This document shows positions 26,696 through 35,028 of a DNA stretch of 64,000 nucleotides, one piece after another; within the stretch, counting starts at the first letter, position 1, and the number at the start of each line of letters is the position of its first letter. Source of the DNA: Novosphingobium sp. 9. Lineage in GTDB: Bacteria; Pseudomonadota; Alphaproteobacteria; Sphingomonadales; Sphingomonadaceae. Where the stretch lies: positions 2,852,501 to 2,916,500 of the forward strand of contig NZ_CP022707.1 in NCBI RefSeq assembly GCF_025340265.1, in the 5' to 3' direction. The position numbers and the translations under genes are program-made. Below the pieces are notes generated by a model, which was given only the letters and a program-made list of their open reading frames with translations, did not search any database and was not told where the DNA came from.

Positions 26696-27295
26696 GTGGC
26701 AGGAAACCGCCTCGGATCGCGCCATGACTTCGGTGCGATCGTGCTGGCGGCAGGCCACGCCACGCGCTTTGGCGGCGGCAAGATGCACGCGCTTTTCAGA
26801 GGCGAACCGCTGCTGCACCATGCGATCCGGCTGGCGCGCGCGGCACCGGTGTCCCGCGTCGTAGTCGTCACGCGCCCCGGTGCGGCCATCGGCCAGTGGG
26901 ACGGCGCCCCGCCCGTCACCCACATCACTCTCGCCAGCGACGCGCTGTCCACAACCCTGCGTGCGGGGCTGGCCGAGTTTGACGGGTCCGGCGTGGATGG
27001 CGCCTTCGTGTTTCTGGGCGACATGCCGCTGGTGCCGCGGGACATGGCCGCTCGGCTCGCCGCCGCGCTGGGCGAGCGCTATGCCGCGCTCCCGGTCGTC
27101 GGGGAGCGTCCCGGCCATCCCGTGCTGCTGTCCGCGCGGGCGATGGCGGATGCGCTGCTTCTGGAAGGGGATGCAGGTGCGGGCCGCCTGCTGCGCGCAC
27201 GCCCCGATGTGCTCCGCCTGCCCTGCGACGATCCCGGCGTGCTCACCGATATCGACAGCCGCGAGGATCTCGTCAGGGTGGAAACAGAACGATGA
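26696..27295 (+). CDS. MobA-like NTP-transferase (Mo-cofactor nucleotidyltransferase type)
   Basis: A 199-residue nucleotidyltransferase of the MobA/MocA fold. The nucleotide-binding start is DFGAIVLAAGHATRFGGGKM, the metal-binding FVFLGDMPLVPRD comes near residue 105, and GERPGHPVLLS follows. MocA-type members attach CMP to molybdopterin for xanthine dehydrogenase-family enzymes, which fits the XdhC gene 2 bases upstream. The start is the GTG at 26696, directly after the xdhC stop. Lys in GGKM replaces the DK of MobA-type proteins. A second, separate MobA is encoded at 47116. Confidence 0.86.
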   Translation: MAGNRLGSRHDFGAIVLAAGHATRFGGGKMHALFRGEPLLHHAIRLARAAPVSRVVVVTRPGAAIGQWDGAPPVTHITLASDALSTTLRAGLAEFDGSGVDGAFVFLGDMPLVPRDMAARLAAALGERYAALPVVGERPGHPVLLSARAMADALLLEGDAGAGRLLRARPDVLRLPCDDPGVLTDIDSREDLVRVETER

Positions 27296-27312
27296 GATCA
27301 GGCCCAAGAATA

Positions 27313-27873
27313 TCAGGCGCGGCCGGTTTCGCTCGCCAGCAGGGCGGGATCGATGCCTTCGGCGCGCCATGCGGCTTCCCAGCGCTTTTCGGCGCGCGTG
27401 TCGAACAATACCCCGGCGCTTCCCTGCGCGGCATGCCAGCCGTGCTGGCGCAACTCTCCCTCAAGCTGGCCTGCGCCCCATCCGGCATAGCCCAGCGCCA
27501 TCAGCCAGCGCGCAGGCCCGGTGCCCTTGGCGATCGCGCGCAGCACATCCATCGAGGCGGACAGCGCGCCGACCGGCTCGACCAGCACGGTGTCGTGGCC
27601 GATCCAGTCGGTGGAGTGCAGTACGAAACCGCGCCCCGGCTCGACCGGACCGCCATGGTGGATTTCGCGATCGGGCGCCGTGCCGGGATCGATGCCCAGT
27701 TCCTTCAGGATCGCATGAAAGCGCACGCCCTCGCGCAAAGTGCCGATGCCGACGCCCAGCGCGCCGGTATCGTCATGCACGCACATCACGTTGACCGAAC
27801 GGGCGAACCGCGGATCGCCCATGCCCGGCATGGCCAGCAGCAGCCGACCCGTAAGATACTGTTCCTGTGTCAC
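27313..27873 (-). CDS. YqgE/AlgH family protein
   Basis: A 186-residue protein of the AlgH/UPF0301 family, starting at a GTG (27873). Family features are EQYLTGRLLLAMPGMGDPRFARSVNVMCVHDD at the start, HHGGPVEPGRGFVLHS in the middle and ALGYAGWGAGQLEGEL near residue 130. AlgH was first linked to alginate regulation in Pseudomonas, but no direct activity is known. It is convergent with the upstream nucleotidyltransferase gene and divergent from the FAH-family gene. Confidence 0.92.
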   Translation of the reverse strand: MTQEQYLTGRLLLAMPGMGDPRFARSVNVMCVHDDTGALGVGIGTLREGVRFHAILKELGIDPGTAPDREIHHGGPVEPGRGFVLHSTDWIGHDTVLVEPVGALSASMDVLRAIAKGTGPARWLMALGYAGWGAGQLEGELRQHGWHAAQGSAGVLFDTRAEKRWEAAWRAEGIDPALLASETGRA

Positions 27874-27955
27874 GCCTTTGACTGTACCGGGTCCAGGCGA
27901 GCCCGCAAGCACGCCGCGCGTCCCCTCTCTGCTTCTACCCCCAAGGAGTAACCCC

Positions 27956-28651
27956 ATGAACCTGCTGTTCGATCTGCCGCCCGCCCCCACCGTGCCCATC
28001 GCCGGGTCGGACACCCGCTTCCCGGTCGGCCGCGTGTTCCTTGTCGGACGTAACTACGAGGACCACGCGAAGGAAATGGGCGCCGCCGTCGATCGCGAGG
28101 CGCCGGTGTGGTTCTCCAAGTTCGCCTCGACCGTCTGCGTCACCCCGGCGACCATCCCCTATGCGCCGGGCACCGAGAACTACCATTACGAGATGGAACT
28201 GGTCGTGGCGCTGGGCGCAGGCGGCTTCCGCGTCGCGCCCGAAGACGCGATGGACCTCGTGACCGGCTATGCCTGCGGGCTCGACATGACCCGCCGCGAT
28301 CTGCAATCGCGCATGAAGAGCAAGCAGTACCCCTGGGACGTCGCCAAGAACATCGAGAACGGCGCGGTGATCGGCCCGATCACCCCTGCGGCGCAATTCG
28401 GCGAGGTGTCCTGCCAACGCATCCGCCTGACGCAGAACGGCACCGTGAAGCAGGACGCGACGCTCGACCTGCTGATCTGGAGCCTGCCCGAACTGATCGC
28501 CGACCTCTCGAAGCTCTATCACCTGCAGGCGGGCGACCTGATCTACACCGGCACCCCGGCAGGCGTCGGTCCGGTCCAGCCCGGCGACGTGCTGGTGGGC
28601 GAAGTCGATGGCTGCGAGCCGATCGAACTGCGGATCGCCGAAGCGGAGTGA
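27956..28651 (+). CDS. Fumarylacetoacetate hydrolase family protein (fumarylpyruvate hydrolase-like)
   Basis: A 231-residue FAH-fold enzyme. RVFLVGRNYEDHAKEMG near residue 24, then FSKFASTVCVTPATIPY and the metal-binding NYHYEMELVVALG, are typical of NagK-like fumarylpyruvate or acylpyruvate hydrolases. DLIYTGTPAGVGPVQPGD closes the active site. It likely splits a 3-acylpyruvate from aromatic-ring breakdown or a related housekeeping dicarbonyl. AAGGAG lies 8 bases before the ATG. No other ring-cleavage genes are near. Confidence 0.9.
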   Translation: MNLLFDLPPAPTVPIAGSDTRFPVGRVFLVGRNYEDHAKEMGAAVDREAPVWFSKFASTVCVTPATIPYAPGTENYHYEMELVVALGAGGFRVAPEDAMDLVTGYACGLDMTRRDLQSRMKSKQYPWDVAKNIENGAVIGPITPAAQFGEVSCQRIRLTQNGTVKQDATLDLLIWSLPELIADLSKLYHLQAGDLIYTGTPAGVGPVQPGDVLVGEVDGCEPIELRIAEAE

Positions 28652-28681
28652 ATCTGTACGCAGCGTGTACTGAACGGTTAA

Positions 28682-30817
28682 TTGCCGTATAGGCGCGCGC
28701 GACTCGATAAAAAGAAGAAGGACACGATCATCTCCTCCCGTCATGCCGTCCGCCCTGCCCTGCTCGCCTCGATCGCGACGCTGGGCGTGCTTGCCCCCCT
28801 TGCCGCTGCGCAGGCGCAATCGAGCGATCCCGCGTCGGAAGCGAACTCGACCACCGCGAAGTCGCACAAGGACAAGACCCCGGTCATCGTCGTGACCGGG
28901 CGCGGGCTGGCGGACGGCCCGGCAACCCCGGCCTACGACAGCGTGGTGCTCGATCGCGACACGATCACCTCCAGTTCCTCGGGCCGGATCGAGGACGTGC
29001 TGTCCTCGGTGGCGGGATTCCAACAGTATCGCCGTTCGGACAGTCGCGCGACCAACCCGTCGAACCAGGGTGTCACCCTGCGCGCGCTGGGCGGCAATGC
29101 CTCCAGCCGCTCGCTGGTGCTGCTGGACGGGGTGCCGGTGGCGAACCCGTTCTTCGGCTATATCCCGCTCAGCACGCTTTCGCCCGACCGGCTCAGCACG
29201 ATCCGCGTGACGCGCGGCGGCGGCACCGGGGCGTTCGGTGCAGGCGCTGTCGCGGGCACCATCGAAATGGACAGCGCCGGGCCGGACCAACTGGGCCTGC
29301 TCAATGCCGAGGCGCTCGTCGACAATCGCGGCGAGACGCAGATGGATGCCACCGTCTCGCCCAAACTGGGCAATTCGGGCGGCTATGTCGTCGCCAGTGT
29401 GCAGTGGGATCGCGGCAAGGGCTTCTGGACCACGCCCGAAGACCAGCGCGTCGATGCCAGCGCCCGCGCGCGCTATGAAAGCCTTTCCGGCTCGATCCGC
29501 GCGGTTGCCCCGCTGACCGACGACATCGAGGTGCAGGCCGGTGTCATGGCCTTTCAGGATCACCGCACTTTCCGCTTCCAGGGTGCCGATTCGACGTCTT
29601 CCGGCCAGCAGGGCTCGATTCGCCTCGTCGGCCATGGCGACTGGAAGTTCGACGTGCTCGCCTATGTGCAGGCGCAGGATTACTCGAACATCGTCAAGAG
29701 CTCGACCAGTTACAAGGAAACGCTGGACCAGCACGCCACGCCCACGCTGGCAGGCGGCGGCAAGCTGGAGATCCGCCCGCCGGTGGGCGACGATCACGTC
29801 CTGCGCTTCGGCACCGACCTGCGCCTGACCGGCGGCCACCTGCTGGAATTCCCGATCAGCACCACCACCGGCGAACGCTCGGCGATCCGCCATGCGGGCG
29901 GCGACGAGTCGGACCTTGGCCTCTATGCGCAGGATGACTGGACGCTGGGCCAGCTGGTGCTGACCGCAGGCGCCCGCGCCGATCGCTGGACGATCCGCAA
30001 CGGCTACTACACGCAGGACGCCTTCGACGCGACCGAGGACAACATCGACAACCGCTATGCCAACCGCTCGGGCTGGGTCGGCAACTTCCGGGGTGGCGCG
30101 ATGTGGCATGTGGCCCCGGTGATCGCGCTGCGCGGCTCTGCCTATACCGGCATGCGCATGCCCACGCTGAACGAGCTGTACCGCCCCTTCGTGGTCTACC
30201 CCGTCACCACCGAGGCGAACGCGGACCTCAAGGTGGAGAAGCTGCGCGGCTACGAAGCCGGGTTCGACGTGACACCCGCCACCTGGGCGCGCCTGTCGGT
30301 GACGGCGTTCTACAACAAGCTGGATGACGCCATCGCCAACGTCACCATCGCCACCAATGCGCGCAAGCGCGAGAACGTCGATGCGATCCGCGCCAAGGGC
30401 ATCGAGGCGGAAGCCGCGCTGACCTTCGGCCAGGTGGGCTTCAACGGATCGCTGTCATGGACCGATTCGAAGGTCGAGGCGAGCGGCACGCAGGCAGCCA
30501 TCGACGGCCTTCGCCCCGCGCAGGTGCCCAAGCTGATGGCCAGCGGCACCCTGTCGTGGACCCCGCGCAAGGGCTGGCGCCTTGCGGGCACCGTGCGCCA
30601 CATCGGCCGCCAGTACGAGGATGACCTCAACACCTACATCCTGCCCGCCGCGACCACCTTCGATGCCTATCTGCAGGTGCCGGTCGCAGGCCCGGTCTCG
30701 CTGACCGTGCGCGGCGAGAACCTGAGCAACGCAAACGTCGTGACCCGCAACCAGGACGGCTCGATCGATCTGGCCGAACCGCGCACCGTGTGGGTGGGCG
30801 TGAAGCTGGCGATGTAA
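28682..30817 (+). CDS. TonB-dependent outer-membrane receptor; start codon unclear
   Basis: An outer-membrane receptor of about 700 residues. A signal (LLASIATLGVLAPLAAAQAQ) is followed by the TonB-box-like PVIVVTGRG, a plug domain (GRIEDVLSSVAGFQQYRRSDS, LVLLDGVPVANPFFGYIPL) and a 22-strand barrel that ends GVKLAM. No ATG lies before the signal. The frame opens with a TTG at 28682 without a ribosome site, while AAGGA sits 6 bases before an ATC at 28727, directly ahead of ISSRHAVRPALL. The ligand is unknown; overall it resembles BtuB or ferric-siderophore receptors. The stop codon touches a repeat element. Confidence 0.9.
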   Translation: MPYRRARLDKKKKDTIISSRHAVRPALLASIATLGVLAPLAAAQAQSSDPASEANSTTAKSHKDKTPVIVVTGRGLADGPATPAYDSVVLDRDTITSSSSGRIEDVLSSVAGFQQYRRSDSRATNPSNQGVTLRALGGNASSRSLVLLDGVPVANPFFGYIPLSTLSPDRLSTIRVTRGGGTGAFGAGAVAGTIEMDSAGPDQLGLLNAEALVDNRGETQMDATVSPKLGNSGGYVVASVQWDRGKGFWTTPEDQRVDASARARYESLSGSIRAVAPLTDDIEVQAGVMAFQDHRTFRFQGADSTSSGQQGSIRLVGHGDWKFDVLAYVQAQDYSNIVKSSTSYKETLDQHATPTLAGGGKLEIRPPVGDDHVLRFGTDLRLTGGHLLEFPISTTTGERSAIRHAGGDESDLGLYAQDDWTLGQLVLTAGARADRWTIRNGYYTQDAFDATEDNIDNRYANRSGWVGNFRGGAMWHVAPVIALRGSAYTGMRMPTLNELYRPFVVYPVTTEANADLKVEKLRGYEAGFDVTPATWARLSVTAFYNKLDDAIANVTIATNARKRENVDAIRAKGIEAEAALTFGQVGFNGSLSWTDSKVEASGTQAAIDGLRPAQVPKLMASGTLSWTPRKGWRLAGTVRHIGRQYEDDLNTYILPAATTFDAYLQVPVAGPVSLTVRGENLSNANVVTRNQDGSIDLAEPRTVWVGVKLAM

Positions 30818-30933
30818 GAGCCTGTTTGGAAATTCGCGAAACGCGAATTTCGCGGCACCGGCCCACGCCCCCACCCTACCACTCAACGGTAGTATCCTGC
30901 GGGTGGTAGGGTGGGGGCGTGAGCCGGTGCCGC
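30817..30933. repeat. Composite palindromic element (copy 2)
   Basis: The left part (30830-30850) is a 9-bp hairpin, aaattcgcg..cgcgaattt, and together with agagcctgtttg it matches the element at 47033. The right part has outer arms gcggcaccggc (30852-30862 with 30923-30933) shared with the element at 7638, and a private 16-bp inner stem (30865-30880 with 30905-30920). It therefore links two repeat types in one unit. It starts at the last base of the TonB-receptor stop and may end its transcript. Confidence 0.8.
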
Positions 30934-31000
30934 TGACGATGTAAACAACGAACCCGCCGCTGCCCACTGGCATCGGGCGGGTTCTCCGGTATTTTTGTTT

Positions 31001-31050
31001 GCCGCATTTTCCGAGTCATCAGGTGATTCCACCCGATTGGAAAATGCTCT
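31001..31050 (-). repeat. 50-bp dispersed repeat, copy B
   Basis: This is the reverse complement of the repeat at 15864-15913, about 88 percent identical over 50 bases. It lies just before the [2Fe-2S] subunit gene and overlaps the upstream part of its open frame. That makes the ATG at 31064, after the repeat, the likely start. Confidence 0.8.
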
Positions 31051-31063
31051 ACTCCTCGGCGCG

Positions 31064-31630
31064 ATGGCGCGCCTTACGATCAACGATCACCCCGTCCAGA
31101 TCGACATGGACCCGCAGACCCCGCTGCTGTTCGCCCTGCGCGACGGCGCGAACCTGACGGGCACCAAGTACGGCTGTGGCGTCGGAGACTGCGGCGCCTG
31201 CACGGTGATGGTCGATGGCGCGGCGCTGCGCTCGTGCCTGATTACCCTTTCCGAATGCGAAGGGCGCTTCGTCACCACTATCGAGGGGCTTTCGGCGGAC
31301 CGCTCGCACCCGGTGCAGCAGGCGATGGTGGCCGAGCAGGCGATCCAGTGCGGGTTCTGCACCCCCGGCATCGTGATGACCGCCGCTGCGCTGCTCAAAA
31401 CCAACCCGGACCCCAGCGAGGCGCAGATCCTCGACGCGGTGCCCAACTTGTGCCGCTGCGGCGTCTATCCGCGCCTCGTCCGCGCGATCCAGCGCGCAGG
31501 CCGCGTCGCGCGACGCCTCGAAACCATCAGCGCCGCGCCTGCCCCCGGCATCACCCCTGCCGATGCCGCGCGCGCCGTCCCGGCGCTGCGCACGCTTACG
31601 AAATCGCAAACCTCAGGAAACATCCCATGA
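31064..31630 (+). CDS. [2Fe-2S] small subunit of a molybdenum hydroxylase (IorA/CoxS-like), orphan
   Basis: A 188-residue protein with both Fe-S domains of this family. The plant-type cluster is in GTKYGCGVGDCGACTVMVDG with a further Cys at ALRSCLITL, and the helical second cluster in QCGFCTPGIVM with NLCRCGVYPRL. It passes electrons in xanthine-oxidase-type enzymes such as isoquinoline or aldehyde oxidoreductase. The normal partner, a large Mo-binding subunit, is not adjacent; arsC follows with a 4-base overlap. The Ala-rich tail after the second cluster extends about 40 residues. Confidence 0.9.
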   Translation: MARLTINDHPVQIDMDPQTPLLFALRDGANLTGTKYGCGVGDCGACTVMVDGAALRSCLITLSECEGRFVTTIEGLSADRSHPVQQAMVAEQAIQCGFCTPGIVMTAAALLKTNPDPSEAQILDAVPNLCRCGVYPRLVRAIQRAGRVARRLETISAAPAPGITPADAARAVPALRTLTKSQTSGNIP

Positions 31631-31971
31631 AAGCCACGATCTGGCACAACCCCAAGTGCGGCACTTCGCGCAAGACGCTGGCGATCCTCGAAGAGACGCC
31701 CGGTGTCGAGGTGACGGTGATCGAATACCTCAAGACCCCGCCGAGCGCGGAGAAGCTCGCCCAGCTCTATCGCGATGCCGGGATCACCCCGCAAAGGGGC
31801 CTGCGCCTGCGCGGCACCGATGCGCAGGAGCGCGGCCTGCCCGATGCGGACGCCGCCACCGTGCTCGCCGCGATGGAAGCCGAACCGATCCTGATCGAGC
31901 GCCCGCTGGTCGAGACCGACAAGGGCGTGCGCCTGTGCCGCCCTCAGGAACTGGTAAACGAGATCCTGTGA
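31627..31971 (+). CDS. arsC: Arsenate reductase, glutaredoxin type (ArsC)
   Basis: A 114-residue ArsC of the glutaredoxin-coupled family. The catalytic cysteine is at residue 12 in HNPKCGTSRKTLAIL, followed by VIEYLKTPPSAEKL and GLRLRGTDAQERGL, then the arginine region IERPLVETDKGVRLCRP. It reduces arsenate to arsenite with glutathione and glutaredoxin. No arsenite pump or ArsR is in the window. Its ATG overlaps the [2Fe-2S] gene stop (ATGA), so the two are translationally coupled. Confidence 0.92.
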   Translation: MKATIWHNPKCGTSRKTLAILEETPGVEVTVIEYLKTPPSAEKLAQLYRDAGITPQRGLRLRGTDAQERGLPDADAATVLAAMEAEPILIERPLVETDKGVRLCRPQELVNEIL

Positions 31972-32091
31972 ACAGAGGGGGCGGACAGCGGGCATTTACC
32001 GCATTCACGACGCCCTTCGTCTTGCAATACGGTGGCTAATCTGCCAGCGATCCGTCCCTGAGTTTTCAAAGAACAGCGAGTGCGCGCTTCC

Positions 32092-32724
32092 ATGACCAGT
32101 ACCGAGCTTGCCCGAGAGCCCCTGCAGCAGCGGATCAAGCGCAAGATCAAGCAGACGCTGGGACCTTGGGGAATCTTCGTCGAAGGCTTCATCCGCAACC
32201 CGGTGATGGTCGGCTCGATCGTTCCCTCCTCGCGCTTCACCATCCGCCGGATGCTGGAGAAGGTCGACTGGGAAAACACCAAGCTCTTCGTCGAATACGG
32301 CCCCGGCGTCGGCACGTTCTGCCAGCCGGTGCTCGACCGCCTGCCGCGCGACGGCATGCTGCTGGTGATCGACACCAACCCGCTGTTCATCGACTATCTG
32401 CGCCGCACCATCACCGACAGCCGCTTCGTCGCGGTCAACGGCTCGGCAGCCGACGTCGAGGAGATCGTGCGCGCGCATGGTCATGAAAAGGCGGATTACG
32501 TGCTGTCGGGCCTGCCGTTCTCCACCCTGCCCAAGGGCGTGGCACCCGCCATCGCGGCAGCCACGTACCGCGTGATCCGCAAGGGCGGCGCGTTCCTGGT
32601 CTACCAGTTCCGCCCCAAGGCGAAGACCTTCATGACCCCGCACTTCAAGCGCATCGACGACGCGATCGAGCCGATTAACGTGCCGCCGTGCTTCATGTGG
32701 TGGTGCTGGAAGGACGAGGACTGA
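32092..32724 (+). CDS. SAM-dependent methyltransferase, phospholipid N-methyltransferase (PmtA)-like
   Basis: A 210-residue class I methyltransferase. IFVEGFIRNPVMVGSIVPSS precedes the SAM-binding motif I, VEYGPGVGTF, then LLVIDTNPLFI, a DYVLSGLPFSTL motif and KGGAFLVYQFRP. This layout matches Rhodobacter-type PmtA, which methylates phosphatidylethanolamine toward phosphatidylcholine. The family overlaps with rRNA adenine dimethylases, which have the same core. I chose the ATG at 32092; a GTG four codons earlier is possible. A strong terminator follows. Confidence 0.85.
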   Translation: MTSTELAREPLQQRIKRKIKQTLGPWGIFVEGFIRNPVMVGSIVPSSRFTIRRMLEKVDWENTKLFVEYGPGVGTFCQPVLDRLPRDGMLLVIDTNPLFIDYLRRTITDSRFVAVNGSAADVEEIVRAHGHEKADYVLSGLPFSTLPKGVAPAIAAATYRVIRKGGAFLVYQFRPKAKTFMTPHFKRIDDAIEPINVPPCFMWWCWKDED

Positions 32725-32751
32725 TCCTCCCTTCGTTCAGACGCGACGCAT

Positions 32752-32780
32752 AAAAAAGGGGGCCTTCAAGCCCCCTTTTT
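32752..32780. terminator. Bidirectional intrinsic terminator
   Basis: An 11-bp stem (aaaaagggggc at 32753-32763 with 32770-32780) has a 6-base loop, with A-run and T-run on its two sides. It serves the methyltransferase gene on the plus strand and the convergent membrane-protein gene on the minus strand. Confidence 0.9.
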
Positions 32781-32801
32781 CGTATCCGATGCATTCCTCG
32801 T

Positions 32802-33635
32802 TCACTCGAAAGGACGGCCCGGTGCAGCGCTGTCGCTGCTCAGCTGGCGGTGGATCGCCACCAGCACGGCCACCGTCACGACGCTCGCCACGGCATTGAA
32901 CAACCCGGAGACCAGCGCCGCCCACAGGGTCGGCAGATTGCCCTCGCCCGCCAGCAGAAGGACCGGCGTGATCAGCGCCATGTTCACCACCATGCCGATG
33001 ATCAGATAGGCCAGCATCAGCAGGCAGAAGAAGCCGAACAGGCGCAGCGCATGGCGCCGGGTCAGCTGCCACGAACGGCGCAGGGCATGGACCGGGTTGA
33101 GCAGTCCGTCATTGACCACCACCGGCACCAGCAGCGAAACGCGCACCGCGGCATGGATCAGCAGCGCGATCCCGAACAACGACACCACTGCACCCAGAGC
33201 AGCACCGGCCCCGCCCAGCGGCGCGAACAGCGCGGCGGGCAGCACCAGCACCGCCATCGTCGCCGCCAGCGCGATCACCATCGTCGCGATCAGCGTGGGC
33301 AGCGCGCGGATCGCCGAGGCGATCACCGTGCCGACGGTGGGACGCGCGCGGTCGGCCAGCAGCCGTGCCAGCGCGAAATAGCCGATCAGCTGCATCACCA
33401 CACTGCCGAGGCCGACGCCGAACAGCGTGCCGATGTTGTCCATCACCAGTTGGTTCACCAGCGTCTTGTTCTCGAAATTGGTGTAGATCTGCGTTTCCAG
33501 GCCGGTCAGCAGCACGCCTGCGAGCAGCGAGGGCAGCAGGAAAAACACCCCCGCCACGGCAAAAAGCACCTCGCGGTTGGCGCGTACCGCCGCAACGCTG
33601 TCCTGCCAGGCGCGGTTACTGTCGAATTTCATCAT
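32802..33635 (-). CDS. Polytopic membrane protein, GPDPase-membrane-domain-like
   Basis: A 277-residue protein with about six membrane segments (VLFAVAGVFFLLPSLLAGVLLTG, LGSVVMQLIGYFALARLLAD, LIATMVIALAATMAVLVLPAALF, then LFGIALLIHAAVRVSLLVPVVV). The VVNDGLLNPVHALRRSWQLTRRHALRLFGF stretch, an amphipathic NPxxALRRSW-type motif, is typical of the glycerophosphodiester-phosphodiesterase membrane-domain family. No catalytic domain is attached, so function is unknown. The start is the ATG pair at 33635/33632. Confidence 0.8.
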   Translation of the reverse strand: MMKFDSNRAWQDSVAAVRANREVLFAVAGVFFLLPSLLAGVLLTGLETQIYTNFENKTLVNQLVMDNIGTLFGVGLGSVVMQLIGYFALARLLADRARPTVGTVIASAIRALPTLIATMVIALAATMAVLVLPAALFAPLGGAGAALGAVVSLFGIALLIHAAVRVSLLVPVVVNDGLLNPVHALRRSWQLTRRHALRLFGFFCLLMLAYLIIGMVVNMALITPVLLLAGEGNLPTLWAALVSGLFNAVASVVTVAVLVAIHRQLSSDSAAPGRPFE

Positions 33636-33715
33636 GGGCTCCAACGGCCGGGTTCCGGGGGCAGCCCCCTTAAACCCTCTTGCTATGCGCTGCCAATGAC
33701 GCCACGCAACGCGGC

Positions 33716-34456
33716 ATGACAAGTCCTGTTTTCGCGCAAGCCGACTCCGTCGCCCCTCCTGGTCTTCTTCCCGACACTCTGCCGGGCGATATCGAACTGC
33801 GCGTGAGCACGCAGCCGGTGCCCTATCGCGAGGCGCTGGAAGAGATGGCCGCACGCAATGCCGCGATCGCGGCGGGAGAGGCGCGCGAACTGATCTGGCT
33901 GCTGGAACATCCCCCGGTCTACACCGCCGGCACCAGCGCGGCGGCGGACGAACTGCTCGACCCGCGCTTCGAGGTGGTCGAGGCCGGGCGCGGTGGGCGC
34001 TATACCTATCACGGCCCCGGCCAGCGCATCGGCTACGTCCTGCTCGACCTCAAGCGCCGCGCCCGCGACGCGCGCGGCTTCGTCCATGCTCTGGAAGGCT
34101 GGGTGATCGACACGCTGGCCAATTTCGGCGTGGACACCTTCCGCTCCGAAGGCCGCATCGGCATCTGGACCAACGACATCGACGGACGCGAGGCGAAGAT
34201 CGGCGCGATCGGCGTGCGTATCCGCAAGTGGGTGACGATGCACGGCTTCTCGGTGAACATCCGCCCGGACCTGTCGCACTTCACCGGCATCGTGCCCTGC
34301 GGCATCGAGGAATTCGGCGTCACCAGCCTCGAAAAGCTCGGCAAGGCGGTCGACATGCACACATGGGATGCCGCACTGATCGCCCATGCCGAGGCGTTCC
34401 TTGCCAAGCTGGAAAGCCCCTGCCCGCCACCTGCCAAATCGGGGGAGACCGCCTGA
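33716..34456 (+). CDS. lipB: Octanoyltransferase LipB
   Basis: A 246-residue enzyme that moves an octanoyl group from acyl carrier protein to lipoyl domains, the first step in making lipoate. Family motifs are [36 protein letters not shown] and [19 protein letters not shown], which holds the catalytic lysine. The catalytic cysteine is in [17 protein letters not shown]. The ATG at 33716 gives the normal N-terminus. Its TGA overlaps the ATG of the next gene, a lipoprotein. Confidence 0.96.
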   Translation: MTSPVFAQADSVAPPGLLPDTLPGDIELRVSTQPVPYREALEEMAARNAAIAAGEARELIWLLEHPPVYTAGTSAAADELLDPRFEVVEAGRGGRYTYHGPGQRIGYVLLDLKRRARDARGFVHALEGWVIDTLANFGVDTFRSEGRIGIWTNDIDGREAKIGAIGVRIRKWVTMHGFSVNIRPDLSHFTGIVPCGIEEFGVTSLEKLGKAVDMHTWDAALIAHAEAFLAKLESPCPPPAKSGETA

Positions 34457-34884
34457 TGGCCCGCGCCTCGCTCTGGCTCGCTTCGGGCGCACTGGTGCTC
34501 GGTATTGCGCTTTCGGGCTGCAACAGCGCCAAGAAGGATGACAAGAACGCCACCGCAGCAGGCGGCGAACTGCTGCCTCGCTCGGCCAGCGACGACATGC
34601 TGCCCTACGACACCGTCACCTCGCAGCCCGACCTGCTCGATCCCGAAGCGGCCACGCGCAGCGCCGCCAGCCACGCGCAGGTCGAACAGGACGCACAGGA
34701 CGAAGCCGACGCTCCCGACGAGGACGACGCCCCCGGTCAGGACCAGGGCGACGACGATGCGACGACAACGGAAACCACCGTACCCGCCGCCCCTGCTCCG
34801 AGCACGACCGGGGGCAGTAACATTAAGGGGGCCGTTCCGCTCGACCTTCTCTATCCCGCCCTTCCCCATACCCGCTCAGCCTGA
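34456..34884 (+). CDS. Small acidic lipoprotein with repeat-derived C-terminus
   Basis: A 142-residue lipoprotein: signal LASGALVLGIALSGC with lipobox LSGC (cysteine near residue 21), then a low-complexity acidic region (DEADAPDEDDAPGQDQGDDD) and a Thr/Pro stretch. No family is recognised. Its start overlaps the lipB stop (TGATG). The last residues and stop codon are read from a dispersed repeat that begins at 34872, so the original C-terminus may have been replaced. Confidence 0.7.
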   Translation: MARASLWLASGALVLGIALSGCNSAKKDDKNATAAGGELLPRSASDDMLPYDTVTSQPDLLDPEAATRSAASHAQVEQDAQDEADAPDEDDAPGQDQGDDDATTTETTVPAAPAPSTTGGSNIKGAVPLDLLYPALPHTRSA

Positions 34885-35004
34885 GCCTGTCGAAGGCCGC
34901 GCGGTGAGGGTTGGTCAGGGCGCCCCCTAGCTCTATCTGACGCCTTAGCGTTACTTTGTGAGGCAGGCCTGACGCGCCGCCTTTGACAAGCTCAGGCTGA
35001 GCGG
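34872..35004. repeat. Inverted pair of 25-bp dispersed repeats flanking a short unique core
   Basis: The arm at 34872-34896 (ctcagcctgagcctgtcgaa core) is mirrored at 34980-35004 with 2 mismatches in 25. The core between them has its own partly mirrored segments (gtaac..taagg near 34820 and ccttagcgttac near 34950). The arm sequence is a widely seen intergenic repeat of sphingomonads (family knowledge). It separates the lipoprotein gene from the convergent HNH gene. Confidence 0.75.
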
Positions 35005-35028
35005 CGTTTATGAACCCTTCCCAGCGCC

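Noticed and set aside
27935..30109. A 724-codon minus-strand frame under the FAH-family and TonB-receptor genes
   Set aside because: It crosses two recognised genes on the other strand and has low-complexity Arg/Ala composition.
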